From assembly GCF_014023275.1 (NCBI RefSeq), contig NZ_CP054698.1, forward strand, positions 5,479,001 to 5,543,000: DNA of 64,000 nt, in the 5' to 3' direction. Made by a program: the position numbers and the translations under genes. Below the pieces are notes generated by a model. That model saw nothing but the letters and a program-made list of their open reading frames with translations, was not told where the DNA came from and ran no database searches. Origin of the DNA: Nostoc edaphicum CCNP1411 (GTDB taxonomy: Bacteria; Cyanobacteriota; Cyanobacteriia; Cyanobacteriales; Nostocaceae). This document shows, piece after piece, positions 36,278 to 47,184 of this stretch (the first letter of the stretch is position 1; every line of letters begins with the position of its first letter).

Positions 36278-36597
36278 TACCATTTCACTTTAATAATGAT
36301 ATAAATACGTGGGTAAGGGTTTAGCAGTGCTCATTGGTGTCAACTTAAGCCAAAAATAGCGTACTGATTGGGTGTTGTTCACCCGCCAGGGATTGTAAAT
36401 CCCTGACTAATTGCTCAAGTCTACTGAAGTAGACTGAAAATTTTTGCGCTATCTTAGTCCTCTTCAGAGGACTTTAACTATGAGACAGGGATTTACAATC
36501 CCTGGCGGACGTGCGGTTTCGCGTTAAGTTGACACCAGTGAGCAGTGCTAAACCCCTACGAAAAATCTATATGTATCAAGATTTTCGTGAAATGGTA
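36278..36597. mobile_element. MITE-like element (family F) with long nested inverted repeats
   Basis: 320 bases with ends taccatttcac / gtgaaatggta and imperfect inverted arms of about 80 bases (left gggtttagcagtgctcattgg, right its complement around 36530-36556). Flanked by taa on both sides (36275-36277, 36598-36600). Inside, a second inverted pair (cgccagggattgtaaatccc / gggatttacaatccctggcg) encloses two small hairpins (agtctactgaagtagact; agtcctcttcagaggact). No coding capacity. Confidence 0.75.
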
Positions 36598-36827
36598 TAA
36601 GTCCGCAGAGGCGGACTAAGGAAAATTGAGGGTTTCAAACCCACGGAGGTGGGTTTTGCCTGTATAGACGCAGTTTATCAAAAAAGTAAAGGTTCAAAAC
36701 CATACTTCGTCCCGCTACGCTAACGCCCGTTGTGGGCGAAAAAATCCTTGTATCTCAAGGTAGGTAAAAACCCCACCGCTAGTGTCGGGCTGAGTTTAAT
36801 TGCGTTAGCGGAGCGGGGCGTTAGCCC

Positions 36828-36865
36828 ATTGCGAATTGCGAATTGCGAATTGCGAATTGCGAATT
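36828..36865. repeat. Heptamer tandem repeat (attgcga)
   Basis: Five and a half perfect attgcga units, 25 bases from the stop codon of the SPFH gene. Confidence 0.9.
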
Positions 36866-36889
36866 GGATTTATAACCGCCCTTTTAACG

Positions 36890-39046
36890 TTAAGTTGACT
36901 TATCCGCCGGAAAATTCACCACTATCGGTGGAAGACCGTTTTCTGTGGTTGGTTGCGCTTTGGTAACTACTGGTTGCGGATGCAAAGGTGTTGGTGTCAA
37001 TTCGCCCTTACCAGTTTGATTCCATAAAATCATGGATAGTAGCCCATCTACTAAGCCGTTATTGCTGCCGTTGCTGCCAACTAAGACATCTGGAATCAAG
37101 CGGACATTGCGATCGCCTATAATCTGCATTAGTTGCATTGCTGTATAACCTTGTGAACCCAAGGCTTCCACACCAGCGCGATAGGTTTCAGCTTTGGCGT
37201 TACCCGTGGCACGGATACCTTCAGCCTCAGCAATTGCCCGGAGTTTTGTCCCCTCGGCTTCACCATTCGCCTCCTTAATTTGGGCTTGGGCTTTCAGGTC
37301 AGCTATATGCACACTCTGCTCCGATTTCACCATTTCTTGCTGGATATTAGCGAGTGCCGTTTCCCGGACAAGTTGCTGCCGTTGGGTTTGCGCCATCTGC
37401 TGGACTTCATAAGTCTTGCGTTCTTCTTCGGCAATTTTCCGGTCTGTCTGTGTCTGCATTAGTGATGCTGGTGGCTGAATATCACCAATAAGGGTGTCGA
37501 TCGCTTGCACGTCATAAGCCCGCAATGCTGTTTTAATATACTCAGCAGCCTCAGTTTGCCGCTCACTTCGAGCAGTCAGAAAGTCTAGTACAGTACAGTT
37601 TTGGGCTGAGTTGCGGAAATAATTACCGATGGTAGGTTCCAATACATGGTCTACCAGATTTTGCATTGCACCTACGCGAGAAATTACCTTCGGCGCATCT
37701 AAAGCACCCACATGGATAATTTGCGCTACTTCTAAATCAAAAGCAAACCCATCACGCGATCGCACTGTCAAGGAAGCTAGTTGAGCATCATAGCTGTGAC
37801 GTTCGGTGCGACCTGACCAGTTTAAGACAATGTTGGTCGTTGGCACTAGTTCCATCTTCATGATTCGGGAATTAATCGGGTGCTTACCAGGATACAGTGG
37901 TTCGATCCATACGCCCTTATGTCCAGGATTAACCAAGTTACCGTGGGTGAAAGCTGCACCGCTGACATCTTGATGTGCCTTACCCACAAAAGAAATTACC
38001 ACACCCACATACCCAATGGGAATTTCCGTCATCGGCACTTGTTCAACCTGGACAAACCAAGGGTTCAAGTTCCAAGAACCAGAAAGCAACGTTTGCTCTT
38101 GTAAGCCTCTCCGCCCACCGCCATTAATAAATTTCTGACCATTTTGGAAGTTGTCGTGTCCGTCAATTGTGGGGCCTGCGAGTTCACCGGCAGAAATTGG
38201 CAAACCATCTAAGGTAGTGACGATGCCAACTTTGTCCGATGCCAGACTGTACACCCGCAACTGTTCTGGAGTCATGCCATGAGCGCTGGCATTTGATGCC
38301 ATGATGACTTTAAATAGGGCAGTGTTGATCCGGTACGTACCTGCGGTGAGAAAACCCATTTGCCGCCCTTTTTCCCCGCCTTGGGTGAGGAATTTTCGAG
38401 CATCTTGGAAGTTGTCACAATCTACGATTTTACCCAAAATCCGCTCTGGGGGGTTGGATGCGCCATCTGCTGCCACAATTAAAGCGATTTCCCCTTGGGG
38501 AACGACAATTACCGTCTCTTTTTTTACAGAATACTGCCAAGGCCAATAGCCCCAGTGCCAACCAGGAGCTAAAGTATCTGCCTGTAAGCCAGCTTCCCCA
38601 TTGAGGGCAATCAAACTGCCGGCGGGGAGTCCACGCCCGGAAAGGGTAAATTTCCTAACTACAATGCCTACTTCGCGTTCACCAATGACTACAAGTCCAC
38701 CAAAGAACAGAGGGACAAATATGATGAAACCGCCCACAAGGACGATGGGAATTAGTACAACAGGATCAATTCCAGCAGCTTGATATTGAGTACTGCTAGT
38801 TTGTAACTGAGCAATATTTGGTTTAGTCTGATTTCGCTGGACTGATGCCGAAGTAATTTCTTTTGCAGTAGTTATTTTTACGGTAGTAGCATTAGCAGAA
38901 TGAATACTACTAGCGTTCGTCAAAGACGTTGGCGCAGCCATCGCTAATGTTGCTACGATAGATGCTGCAAAACGAGCTACCTTATTTTGTTTACGAGTAC
39001 CAAGCAAAGATGAAAAGCTTTTCATAATTTGTGCCCATTTGGGCAA
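36890..39046 (-). CDS. SPFH/band-7 (flotillin-like) membrane protein
   Basis: 718 residues. N-terminal hydrophobic segment (about 24-42, FAASIVATLAMAAPT), a Ser/Thr-rich stretch, then a membrane helix (VVLIPIVLVGGFIIFVPLFFGGLVVIG, about 97-123). The SPFH/band-7 core follows (VGIVVRKF, PGWHWGYWPWQYSV), with a long inserted region, then LTVRSRDGFAFDLEVAQIIHVGA and a coiled coil rich in Glu/Ala/Gln (about 540-640: REQQMAQTQRQQLV-like, ALANIQQEMV, EANGEAEGTKLRAIAEAEGIRATGNAKAETYRAGVEALG) typical of flotillins. The tail is Pro-rich. It probably scaffolds membrane microdomains. The SAP-rich first 50 residues could be a cleavable signal; the alternative start MKSFSS (residue 8) fits better. Confidence 0.88.
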   Translation of the reverse strand: MPKWAQIMKSFSSLLGTRKQNKVARFAASIVATLAMAAPTSLTNASSIHSANATTVKITTAKEITSASVQRNQTKPNIAQLQTSSTQYQAAGIDPVVLIPIVLVGGFIIFVPLFFGGLVVIGEREVGIVVRKFTLSGRGLPAGSLIALNGEAGLQADTLAPGWHWGYWPWQYSVKKETVIVVPQGEIALIVAADGASNPPERILGKIVDCDNFQDARKFLTQGGEKGRQMGFLTAGTYRINTALFKVIMASNASAHGMTPEQLRVYSLASDKVGIVTTLDGLPISAGELAGPTIDGHDNFQNGQKFINGGGRRGLQEQTLLSGSWNLNPWFVQVEQVPMTEIPIGYVGVVISFVGKAHQDVSGAAFTHGNLVNPGHKGVWIEPLYPGKHPINSRIMKMELVPTTNIVLNWSGRTERHSYDAQLASLTVRSRDGFAFDLEVAQIIHVGALDAPKVISRVGAMQNLVDHVLEPTIGNYFRNSAQNCTVLDFLTARSERQTEAAEYIKTALRAYDVQAIDTLIGDIQPPASLMQTQTDRKIAEEERKTYEVQQMAQTQRQQLVRETALANIQQEMVKSEQSVHIADLKAQAQIKEANGEAEGTKLRAIAEAEGIRATGNAKAETYRAGVEALGSQGYTAMQLMQIIGDRNVRLIPDVLVGSNGSNNGLVDGLLSMILWNQTGKGELTPTPLHPQPVVTKAQPTTENGLPPIVVNFPADKST

Positions 39047-39476
39047 CTAATTAGTTAAGTTAACACTTCACCAAGGCTGGACTCGATTTCTTAAACTTGA
39101 CGTAATTTTTTTAAAAGTTAATAAATAAGGAGTCAGAATTCAGAATTCAGAATTCAGGATTCAGAATACTCTATCCGTAAAGGGATGGAGTTTTTACACA
39201 CATAGAGAATTTATCGAACATAATTCAAGAGTCAGGAGTCAGAATTCAGAATGAATTCTGCACGAAAAAGCGGATAGTGCCGGTGGGAAGCGAGTCAGAC
39301 GCTCAAGGATTCGCTTTGTGCGTCGCTATCGAGCGTCTGAATTCTGACCGGATGCGGAGCGTCTCCGGCTCCGCTCCTGAATTCTGACTTCTGAATTCTG
39401 AATTCTGAATTCTTCTTAATAAATATTTTGTAGGTTGGGCAATATCCAACCTACAAAGTAGAAATAGAAAATTAAA
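39047..39476. repeat. Intergenic region with gaattct heptamers and a hairpin
   Basis: 430 bases. gaattca/gaattct arrays at 39128-39170, 39223-39260 and 39376-39413; hairpin actctatcc ... ggatggagt at 39169-39194; a short dispersed repeat with cgctcaaggattcgc at about 39296-39370. The same assembly recurs at 63025-63215. 39429-39464 (gtaggttgggcaatatccaacctac) is an 11-bp hairpin that may end the SPFH-opposite atpC transcript. Confidence 0.7.
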
Positions 39477-39890
39477 TTAGACCAAACCGCCAGCTGCTTG
39501 AAACCGAGCGCGGGCACGTTTGAAGGCTTGGTTTGCCTGGATTTGGGCTTGGCGATCGTCTCCTGCAACTTGATTCAGACGCGCTTCTGCTTGGTTGTAA
39601 GCAGTACGGGCTTCATCAAGGTTAATTTTGTCGCCACGTTCAGCGCCATTAACCAGAATTGTCACTTCATTTTCTTCGACTTCGGCAAAACCGCCCAAAA
39701 GAGCGATCGCTTGCCAATTCTGATTTTTAGCGGCGCGGACTCGCATTACACCAGTATCCAGGGCGGTCAAAAGTGGTGCGTGTCCAGTTAAGATACCTAG
39801 TTGACCAGTAGTGCTAGGCAAAACTACTTCTTCAGCTGGGGCATCCCATACTGTTTTGTCTGGGGAAATTACACGAACGGTTAATGTCAT
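39477..39890 (-). CDS. atpC: ATP synthase F1 epsilon subunit
   Basis: 137 residues from ATG 39890 ([49 protein letters not shown]). A frame open to 39959 adds 23 residues but is read from the ttgtcct heptamer repeat and is rejected as artefact. The N-terminal beta-sandwich (1-85) is followed by the two-helix C-terminal domain ([45 protein letters not shown]). Epsilon links the rotor to the c-ring and regulates ATP hydrolysis. Downstream of atpB on the same strand, the usual cyanobacterial/plastid atpB-atpC arrangement, although the gap here is stretched to 143 bases by repeats. Confidence 0.96.
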   Translation of the reverse strand: MTLTVRVISPDKTVWDAPAEEVVLPSTTGQLGILTGHAPLLTALDTGVMRVRAAKNQNWQAIALLGGFAEVEENEVTILVNGAERGDKINLDEARTAYNQAEARLNQVAGDDRQAQIQANQAFKRARARFQAAGGLV

Positions 39891-40032
39891 TTGTCTTTTG
39901 TCCTTTGTCTGTTGTCCTTTGTCTTTTGTCTTTTGTCCTTTATCATTTGTAATTGCCATTAGTCATTAGCACTTGAACTAATGACTAATGACCAATGACC
40001 AATGACCAATGACCAATGACCAACGACTAATG
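39891..40032. repeat. Two heptamer arrays in the atpB-atpC spacer
   Basis: 39891-39945: ttgtcct/ttgtctt units, about eight copies. 39960-40030: atgacca/atgacta units, about nine copies in a row. Together they fill nearly the whole spacer of the atpBC operon; some of the first array pairs with nothing, so it is likely neutral spacer. Confidence 0.9.
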
Positions 40033-40033
40033 A

Positions 40034-42045
<2,012 letters not shown>

Positions 42046-42699
42046 TCAAGCTTTAGTAGCCGCATTCTGTGGCTGTTTACGCTTCACAAAAGAAGTAGCA
42101 CTAAAAGCTGCTAATGCGAAGAAACCCAACATGGAAGTTGGTTCGGGAACAGATTGACTACTAAATGTAAAATTATCTACTGTATAAGTATTTCCACTAT
42201 CTTGAAATGTGATATATGAAATATCTGGAGCAGTAAGAGACAGAAATATATTAGGCAATAAACCTGTGGCGGCATCTTGAAAGTTAGCCCCACCCGTTGA
42301 TACTGTACCTAAAATAGAATTATCAGAAGCATAAGCTGTCAAAGTAACATTTGTAGTTCCAGTTACAAAACCACCCACAGATGACCAAAGCGAATTTACA
42401 GCATCAACACGGATAATCCCATTACCAAGAGAAGGATTATCATAAATTAAGTTGTTCGCAGAGACGGGTGGAAACAAAGAATTTAAGCTTGAACCTAATT
42501 GGAGAATTGATGCTGTACCGTTAAAGTCTACACCTTGATTCAGGAATTGGTTATCAACAATCTCAAGATCCAACAAGCTATCAAAGTCAATCACAGTGTC
42601 TACTGCTTGTGCCTTTCCTGATCCTAGTGTCGCCAGAGTGAGACAAGTTACTCCAGCAGTAGCTAGGGATAACTTTTTCATTACAGTGGATATTGTCAT
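42046..42699 (-). CDS. PEP-CTERM sorting-signal exported protein
   Basis: 217 residues. Signal peptide MKKLSLATAGVTCLTLATLGSGKAQA (residues 7-32; AQA cleavage), a beta-rich secreted domain with few Cys and Lys (VIDFDSLLDL ... TFQDSGNTYTVDNFTFSS), and a C-terminal PEP-CTERM tail: VPEPTS, hydrophobic MLGFFALAAFSATSF, basic KRKQ. Such proteins are processed by an exosortase and often linked to exopolysaccharide. The passenger domain is not recognised; it resembles the common cyanobacterial 'PEP-CTERM domain protein' type. No exosortase in the window. Confidence 0.9.
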   Translation of the reverse strand: MTISTVMKKLSLATAGVTCLTLATLGSGKAQAVDTVIDFDSLLDLEIVDNQFLNQGVDFNGTASILQLGSSLNSLFPPVSANNLIYDNPSLGNGIIRVDAVNSLWSSVGGFVTGTTNVTLTAYASDNSILGTVSTGGANFQDAATGLLPNIFLSLTAPDISYITFQDSGNTYTVDNFTFSSQSVPEPTSMLGFFALAAFSATSFVKRKQPQNAATKA

Positions 42700-43332
42700 A
42701 AAACAAATGTCCTTAAGTATTGAGGATGTTAAGAGTAAAATTGCTATACATTACCAGTTGACAGAAACTTGCCAGCGAAATTAGGCAAAAATCTCCCACT
42801 GATTCAGCCTTTGGCAGCGATCGCACACACAAGCAGTAATTGCTATGACATTGACATAGTATTAGCTTGATTTCAGGCTCATATATAACCATTAGTAGTA
42901 TTGTTAAATTGAATTTAAAAAACAAGTATTATTACTGATATTTACTAAAAATTTATAAGAATAATTTATTGTTTTCTAAAATAGAAAAACTGTCAAAGAC
43001 ATGGTGTATAAGGTTTTTATAGCGATTGGTTGCTATTGTCCAATTAATAACTATATAAAAATTGTATAAATTTATAGGATTTAACGTGTAAAAATACATA
43101 CTTGCGCTAAGTAATATGCTATACAAACTCAGCACTTTTCATATGGGTGCAGCCCGTCCTAAAAGTTAGTTGGCAATAGGTACATATCCAGCTATCTACA
43201 AACGACATTTCCAAAACTTCTGAATATCCATAAGATAAAGATAGATACAAAAAACCGCTTTTAGCCAAGCCATGATGCCTGAGTTAGGCATAGCTGCGGT
43301 TTCATCCTCACACTTCCACCGAGCAACAGCTT
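42700..43332. other. Divergent intergenic region with a structured leader candidate
   Basis: 633 AT-rich bases between the PEP-CTERM gene and the SirB1-like gene. 43252-43302 can fold as aaaccgc ... gcggttt enclosing atgcct ... aggcat. It ends 30 bases before the SirB1-like ATG. Nothing else recognised. Confidence 0.4.
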
Positions 43333-44154
43333 ATGAATTTCTCGTCAGCACGACAATATTTTTACCAAGAGATTCAGCAGTCTGACGAGCACATTGACTT
43401 AGCAAAGGCAGCTTTGTATATTGCACAAGAAGAATATCCCAAGCTAGATCAAGAAGAATACCTCAATGCCCTTGATACAATGGCATGGGAGTTACAAGAA
43501 CGCCTCCCTGATTCACGATATCCTCTGCGGATAGTTCAAAGTATTAATCAGTATATTTACGAGTATTTAAAATTTTCTGGTAATAAAATTGACTATTACG
43601 ACCCGCGCAACAGCTTTTTGAATGATGTAATTGACCGCCGACTGGGGATTCCCATTACCTTAGCGCTGGTTTACCTAGAGGTTGCTCGACGGATTGATTT
43701 TCCGATGGTGGGTGTGGGAATGCCAGGACATTTCCTAATTCGCCCGGATATTCCAGATATAGAAATTTTTGTCGATGCTTTCAATGGCGGTGAAATAATA
43801 TTTGCCCAAGATTGCGAAGAACGACTGTCTCAACTTTATCAACAACCTGTGACGCTACAACCAGAATTTTTAGCCGTAGTCAGTAATCGGCAATTTTTGG
43901 CAAGGATGCTGACAAATTTAAAATTTATTTACCTCAAACAGCAAGAGTTAGAAAAAACGCTGGCAGCGGTTGAACGAATTTTATTGCTGTTTCCTGGTTT
44001 AACTTTAGAATTGCGCGATCGCGGTTTGATCTATTATCAACTCGGTTACTACCCACAAGCGGTAGACGACTTACAAAAATATTTAGCAAAAGTTCCCGAT
44101 GCCGAAGATGCATCTGTGATTCGGCGGCTACTTACCGAGTTGGGGAGGGATTAG
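43333..44154 (+). CDS. SirB1 family protein (transglutaminase-like fold plus TPR)
   Basis: 273 residues. N-terminal SirB1/Transglut_core2 domain: LAKAALYIAQEEYPKLDQEEYLNALDTMA, then FSGNKIDYYDPRNSFLNDVIDRRLGIPITLALVYLEVARRID, and VGVGMPGHFLIRPD, which carries the conserved His of the degenerate transglutaminase fold; the nucleophile Cys is replaced in this family. A C-terminal TPR-like pair follows (ERILLLFPGLTLELRDRGLIYYQLGYYPQAVDDLQKYLA). Soluble. Role unknown; SirB1-like proteins are widespread single-copy bacterial proteins. Confidence 0.9.
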   Translation: MNFSSARQYFYQEIQQSDEHIDLAKAALYIAQEEYPKLDQEEYLNALDTMAWELQERLPDSRYPLRIVQSINQYIYEYLKFSGNKIDYYDPRNSFLNDVIDRRLGIPITLALVYLEVARRIDFPMVGVGMPGHFLIRPDIPDIEIFVDAFNGGEIIFAQDCEERLSQLYQQPVTLQPEFLAVVSNRQFLARMLTNLKFIYLKQQELEKTLAAVERILLLFPGLTLELRDRGLIYYQLGYYPQAVDDLQKYLAKVPDAEDASVIRRLLTELGRD

Positions 44155-44316
44155 GGAAGAGGGCAGGGGAAGCAGGGGGCAGGGAGCAGGGGGCAGGGGG
44201 CAGGGGGCAGGGAGCAGAGGGAAAGAGGGCAGCAAAACAGGGAGAAGACGGGAAAGAGGTAATTTATTAATTCTCCCCCTGCCCCTCTGCATTTTCTGCC
44301 CAATGCCAATGCCCAA
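44155..44316. repeat. gggcagg heptamer-type repeat between convergent genes
   Basis: Tandem ggcaggg/gagcaggg units (44160-44220) followed by agacgggaaag blocks. No gene; two antisense open frames here are repeat translations. Confidence 0.85.
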
Positions 44317-44757
44317 TTACGAATTTTCCGCGACTCGTTTGAGGCGGCGCAGCTGGGCTTGCATATCTGCTTTTGTCCAAGATGCGGCAAAGGTGTTAAA
44401 ACCCCAACTTACTAATGGGTTAGGGATATCGTACTCAAAGCGGTTGAGTAGGAGCGTTCCTTTTTCTATGGGTTGACATTCCCAGCGATCGCGTCCTTGA
44501 AAAAATCCCTGAAATTCCCAAACTACCAAACCCGGTTGTCGTTCTACAACTACGCTATTCAAAGTGGGTTTTAGTAGAGGAATTTGAATAATAAAACGAC
44601 TTTCACTGCCGATATCCGTACTCCAAGCTTCGCCTACAGGTTCGCAACGAAGAACGGGGTTGAGCCAGCGGTGCATGAGGGTCAAATCGCTAATACAGCG
44701 CTCCACCACCGTAGCTGTAGCATTAATTTGAATCGATTGTTCCAAAACTTGGGACAT
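44317..44757 (-). CDS. SRPBCC family (START-like) protein
   Basis: 146 residues of the Bet v1/START-like helix-grip fold: SIQINATATVVERCISDLTLMHRWLNPVLRCEP at the N-terminus, VVERQPGLVVWEFQGFFQGRDRWECQP in the middle and a C-terminal helix (NPLVSWGFNTFAASWTKADMQAQLRRLKRVA). These bind lipids or other hydrophobic ligands; the ligand is unknown. No signal peptide. Convergent with the SirB1-like gene. Confidence 0.88.
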   Translation of the reverse strand: MSQVLEQSIQINATATVVERCISDLTLMHRWLNPVLRCEPVGEAWSTDIGSESRFIIQIPLLKPTLNSVVVERQPGLVVWEFQGFFQGRDRWECQPIEKGTLLLNRFEYDIPNPLVSWGFNTFAASWTKADMQAQLRRLKRVAENS

Positions 44758-45010
44758 TCTACTTTTTTATGCTGTTGCTGCACTTAGGATAACCCAAAAT
44801 CAAGCACTTTCAGCACATTAATTGAGTATTGAGCATTTATCCAAATCATAAAATAAAATGAGTTTACGGGTAATTTGCTGGTAAATTGATAGGCAAAACA
44901 CTAGTAAACTTACTGGGGTGCAACATTATTCATTCAAACACCCTCTAAGCACCTCATAAGTATCTCCAGTGTTTTTGGTAAACACCTAAAAACCTTAATA
45001 CCGGAAAACC
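44758..45010. other. Divergent intergenic region
   Basis: 253 bases between the SRPBCC gene and the mechanosensitive-channel-like gene. caaacaccctctaag (44936-44950) resembles the right end of the family E element but no partner end was found. Otherwise nothing recognised. Confidence 0.4.
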
Positions 45011-46663
45011 ATGAACACAACTTGGCAGGGAATAACCCAGTTGATAGATATTGGTTTATCGATGAGGGGACAGCAATTTTTGGCACAGTCGCCCAGCCTA
45101 CAACCGGTGCAACCAGCAGTGAATCAAGGAATCGCTGATGTGCAAGGTATTGTTCAACAGTTGATTCTGTTTACACCCCGTCTACTGGGGGCAGTAGCAA
45201 TTTTACTAGTAGGTTGGCTAATTGCAGCGATCGCAGCAGCGGTGACGCGAGGAATCCTCAATCGGACAAACATAGATAACCGTATTGCCTCTGGGATAAC
45301 GGGTCGTCAAGATGTTCCACAGGTGGAGAAAATCATCTCCACTTTAGTTTTTTGGAGCATTATCCTGTTGACGGCGGTAGCTGTTTTACAGACATTGGAT
45401 CTAGAGATAGCTTCTCGACCCCTGAATAATTTTCTCAATCAACTTATTGGCTTTTTGCCAAAGTTGGTTGGTGCGGGAATCCTTTTGGGAGCCGCCTGGT
45501 TTTTAGCGACCATTGTGAAGATTATCACTGTCCGTTCATTACAGGCATTCAATCTGGATGAGCGTTTGAATCCAGAACCAGAAGACAGGACACCCAGCCT
45601 TAATCAGCTGTCTCTAAGTGAGACAATTGGCAATGCTCTGTATTGGTTTATATTTTTACTGTTTCTCGCACCAGTTTTAGATACTCTCGGACTCAGGGAG
45701 GCTCTACAACCAGTACAAGCTCTAATTACAGAAGTTCTGCTAATTCTGCCGAACATTTTAGCGGCAATATTAATTGCTGTAGTTGGCTGGTTCATAGCTA
45801 ATGTGGTAAGGCGGATTGTGACGAACTTGTTGGCGACAACTGGGATCGATCATTTAGGTAGTCGGTTGGGATTATCTGCGTCTGCGGGAGTGCAGCCTCT
45901 ATCGAATATTCTCGGCACAGTTGTCTATGTTTTGATTTTGATTCCTGTGGCGATCGCAGCTCTCAATGCTTTGGGAATTGCTGCGATATCCGTACCCGCG
46001 ATCGCAATGCTGCAACAGGTTCTCAACGCCCTACCTGCTATCTTCACAGCCATAGCAATTTGGATTGTTGCCTATTTTGTTGGGCGGTTTGTCGCAGATT
46101 TGGTGACAAGTATCCTCACCAATTTAGGCTTTAATAACATTTTCACGATTTTGGGTCTGACAACACCCACTAGACGAATCGAAATTTCAACAGAACCAAC
46201 AGTTGAACCTACTCCAACTCGCACTCCATCGGAAATTGCAGGTATTGTTGCCTTAGTGGGTATCATGCTGTTTGCTACGGTGGCGGCGGTGAATATCTTG
46301 AATATTCCAGCCCTGACAGCATTAGTGTCTGGAATTGTGATTATATTCGGGCGGATTTTAGCAGGATTGGTGATCTTTGCCATTGGCTTATTCCTAGCAA
46401 ATCTGGCTTTTAAGATCATTACCAGTTCTGGCGATCGACAAGCACAGATTTTAGGTCAAGTGGCGCGGATTGCCATCATTACCTTAGTCTCTGCAATGGC
46501 ACTGCAACAGATTGGAGTTGCCAGTGATATTGTGAATTTGGCCTTTGGACTTTTATTAGGTGCGATCGCAGTTGCTATTGCCCTAGCCTTTGGTCTAGGA
46601 GGGCGCGATATTGCAAGAGAGCAAGTTCAAGAATGGCTAAACTCTTTCAAAGGTAGAAACTAA
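45011..46663 (+). CDS. Mechanosensitive-channel-like protein with conserved TM-helix repeats
   Basis: 550 residues built from five repeats, each starting L.P.L..A..ILLVGW-type and ending in a basic turn: LLGAVAILLVGWLIAAIAAAVTR (about 57), LPKLVGAGILLGAAWFLATIVK (about 153), LPNILAAILIAVVGWFIANVVRR (about 247), LPAIFTAIAIWIVAYFVGRFVAD (about 345) and FGRILAGLVIFAIGLFLANLAFK (about 443). This is the 'conserved TM helix' (MscS-associated) family, CmpX-like, probably about ten membrane helices. Each repeat is followed by LG/LNALG...P amphipathic segments. No C-terminal MscS beta domain was recognised. Probable role in osmotic or mechanical response, by family only. Confidence 0.85.
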   Translation: MNTTWQGITQLIDIGLSMRGQQFLAQSPSLQPVQPAVNQGIADVQGIVQQLILFTPRLLGAVAILLVGWLIAAIAAAVTRGILNRTNIDNRIASGITGRQDVPQVEKIISTLVFWSIILLTAVAVLQTLDLEIASRPLNNFLNQLIGFLPKLVGAGILLGAAWFLATIVKIITVRSLQAFNLDERLNPEPEDRTPSLNQLSLSETIGNALYWFIFLLFLAPVLDTLGLREALQPVQALITEVLLILPNILAAILIAVVGWFIANVVRRIVTNLLATTGIDHLGSRLGLSASAGVQPLSNILGTVVYVLILIPVAIAALNALGIAAISVPAIAMLQQVLNALPAIFTAIAIWIVAYFVGRFVADLVTSILTNLGFNNIFTILGLTTPTRRIEISTEPTVEPTPTRTPSEIAGIVALVGIMLFATVAAVNILNIPALTALVSGIVIIFGRILAGLVIFAIGLFLANLAFKIITSSGDRQAQILGQVARIAIITLVSAMALQQIGVASDIVNLAFGLLLGAIAVAIALAFGLGGRDIAREQVQEWLNSFKGRN

Positions 46664-47184
46664 AAATTGATGAAGGCGCAACTTCATCTGTAAATCTCGG
46701 AAAGTGCAGCCGTAAGCATCAATAATAGTGCATAACATCTATCGGCAATTTTAACTAAGAGCTTGAAAGTTAGAGCTAAATACGGTTTAGATAAGACTCG
46801 ATCCCCCCAACCCCCTTAAAAAGGCTACCGTGTACACACAAGTCGAATTACCCCCCTTAATCCCCCCGATGCATTGGGGGGAAACAACAGAATCTTGTTC
46901 CCTCCCCTTTACAAGGGGAGGGTTAGGGTGGGGTAATTCGAGGACTGGTAGTTGATTCGATAACTTGTGTATATACCGTAGCTTAAAAAGGGGGGGGCTA
47001 AGAATGGCTCTATTTCCCCCTTTTTAAGGGGGACTAAGGGGGATCTTTAAGAACTATGCACCTTAACCGAACCTATTGAGTTGGAGCAAGGAGACAGGAG
47101 GCAGAAAGCCTGACGCTCACGGACTCGCTAAGACTCCGCTATCTGCCCCCGGCCTTACTCGATAAACCATCAAAGTGTAATTGA
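46664..47184. repeat. Intergenic region with nested MITEs (family B inside a gatcccccc element)
   Basis: 521 bases. Outer ends gatcccccc (46800-46808) and gggggatct (47039-47047). Family B copy at 46827-46981: ggctaccgtgtacacacaagt and acttgtgtatataccgtagc, with ttaaaaa on both sides. A short dispersed repeat (gacgctcacggactcgctaagactccgct) at 47111-47139. No gene. Confidence 0.75.
46827..46981. mobile_element. MITE family B copy
   Basis: Inverted ends as at 14371, with three substitutions; flanked by ttaaaaa on both sides (46819-46825 and 46981-46988, approximate), possibly a target duplication. Interior has gaattacccccc and gggtggggtaattcg arms. Confidence 0.7.

Larger units (their letters stand above)
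36217..36889. other. Intergenic region of nested palindromic repeats
   Basis: 673 bases, no gene. Holds the gcgaatagaattcgc palindrome (36249-36263), the family F element (36278-36597), hairpins around gtccgcagaggcggac (36601-36616) and cccacggaggtggg (36640-36653), a short dispersed repeat near 36710-36740, and a heptamer array at 36828-36865. Confidence 0.75.

Noticed and set aside
36600..36700. Possible tRNA-like cloverleaf from consecutive hairpins
   Set aside because: Two adjacent stems lack the T-loop and acceptor pattern; they are common palindromic repeats.
39891..39959. N-terminal extension of atpC
   Set aside because: Reads the ttgtcct heptamer repeat; the family begins at [10 protein letters not shown].
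44128..44390. Two minus-strand frames between the SirB1-like and SRPBCC genes
   Set aside because: Translations of gggcagg repeats (Pro/Leu/Cys low complexity).
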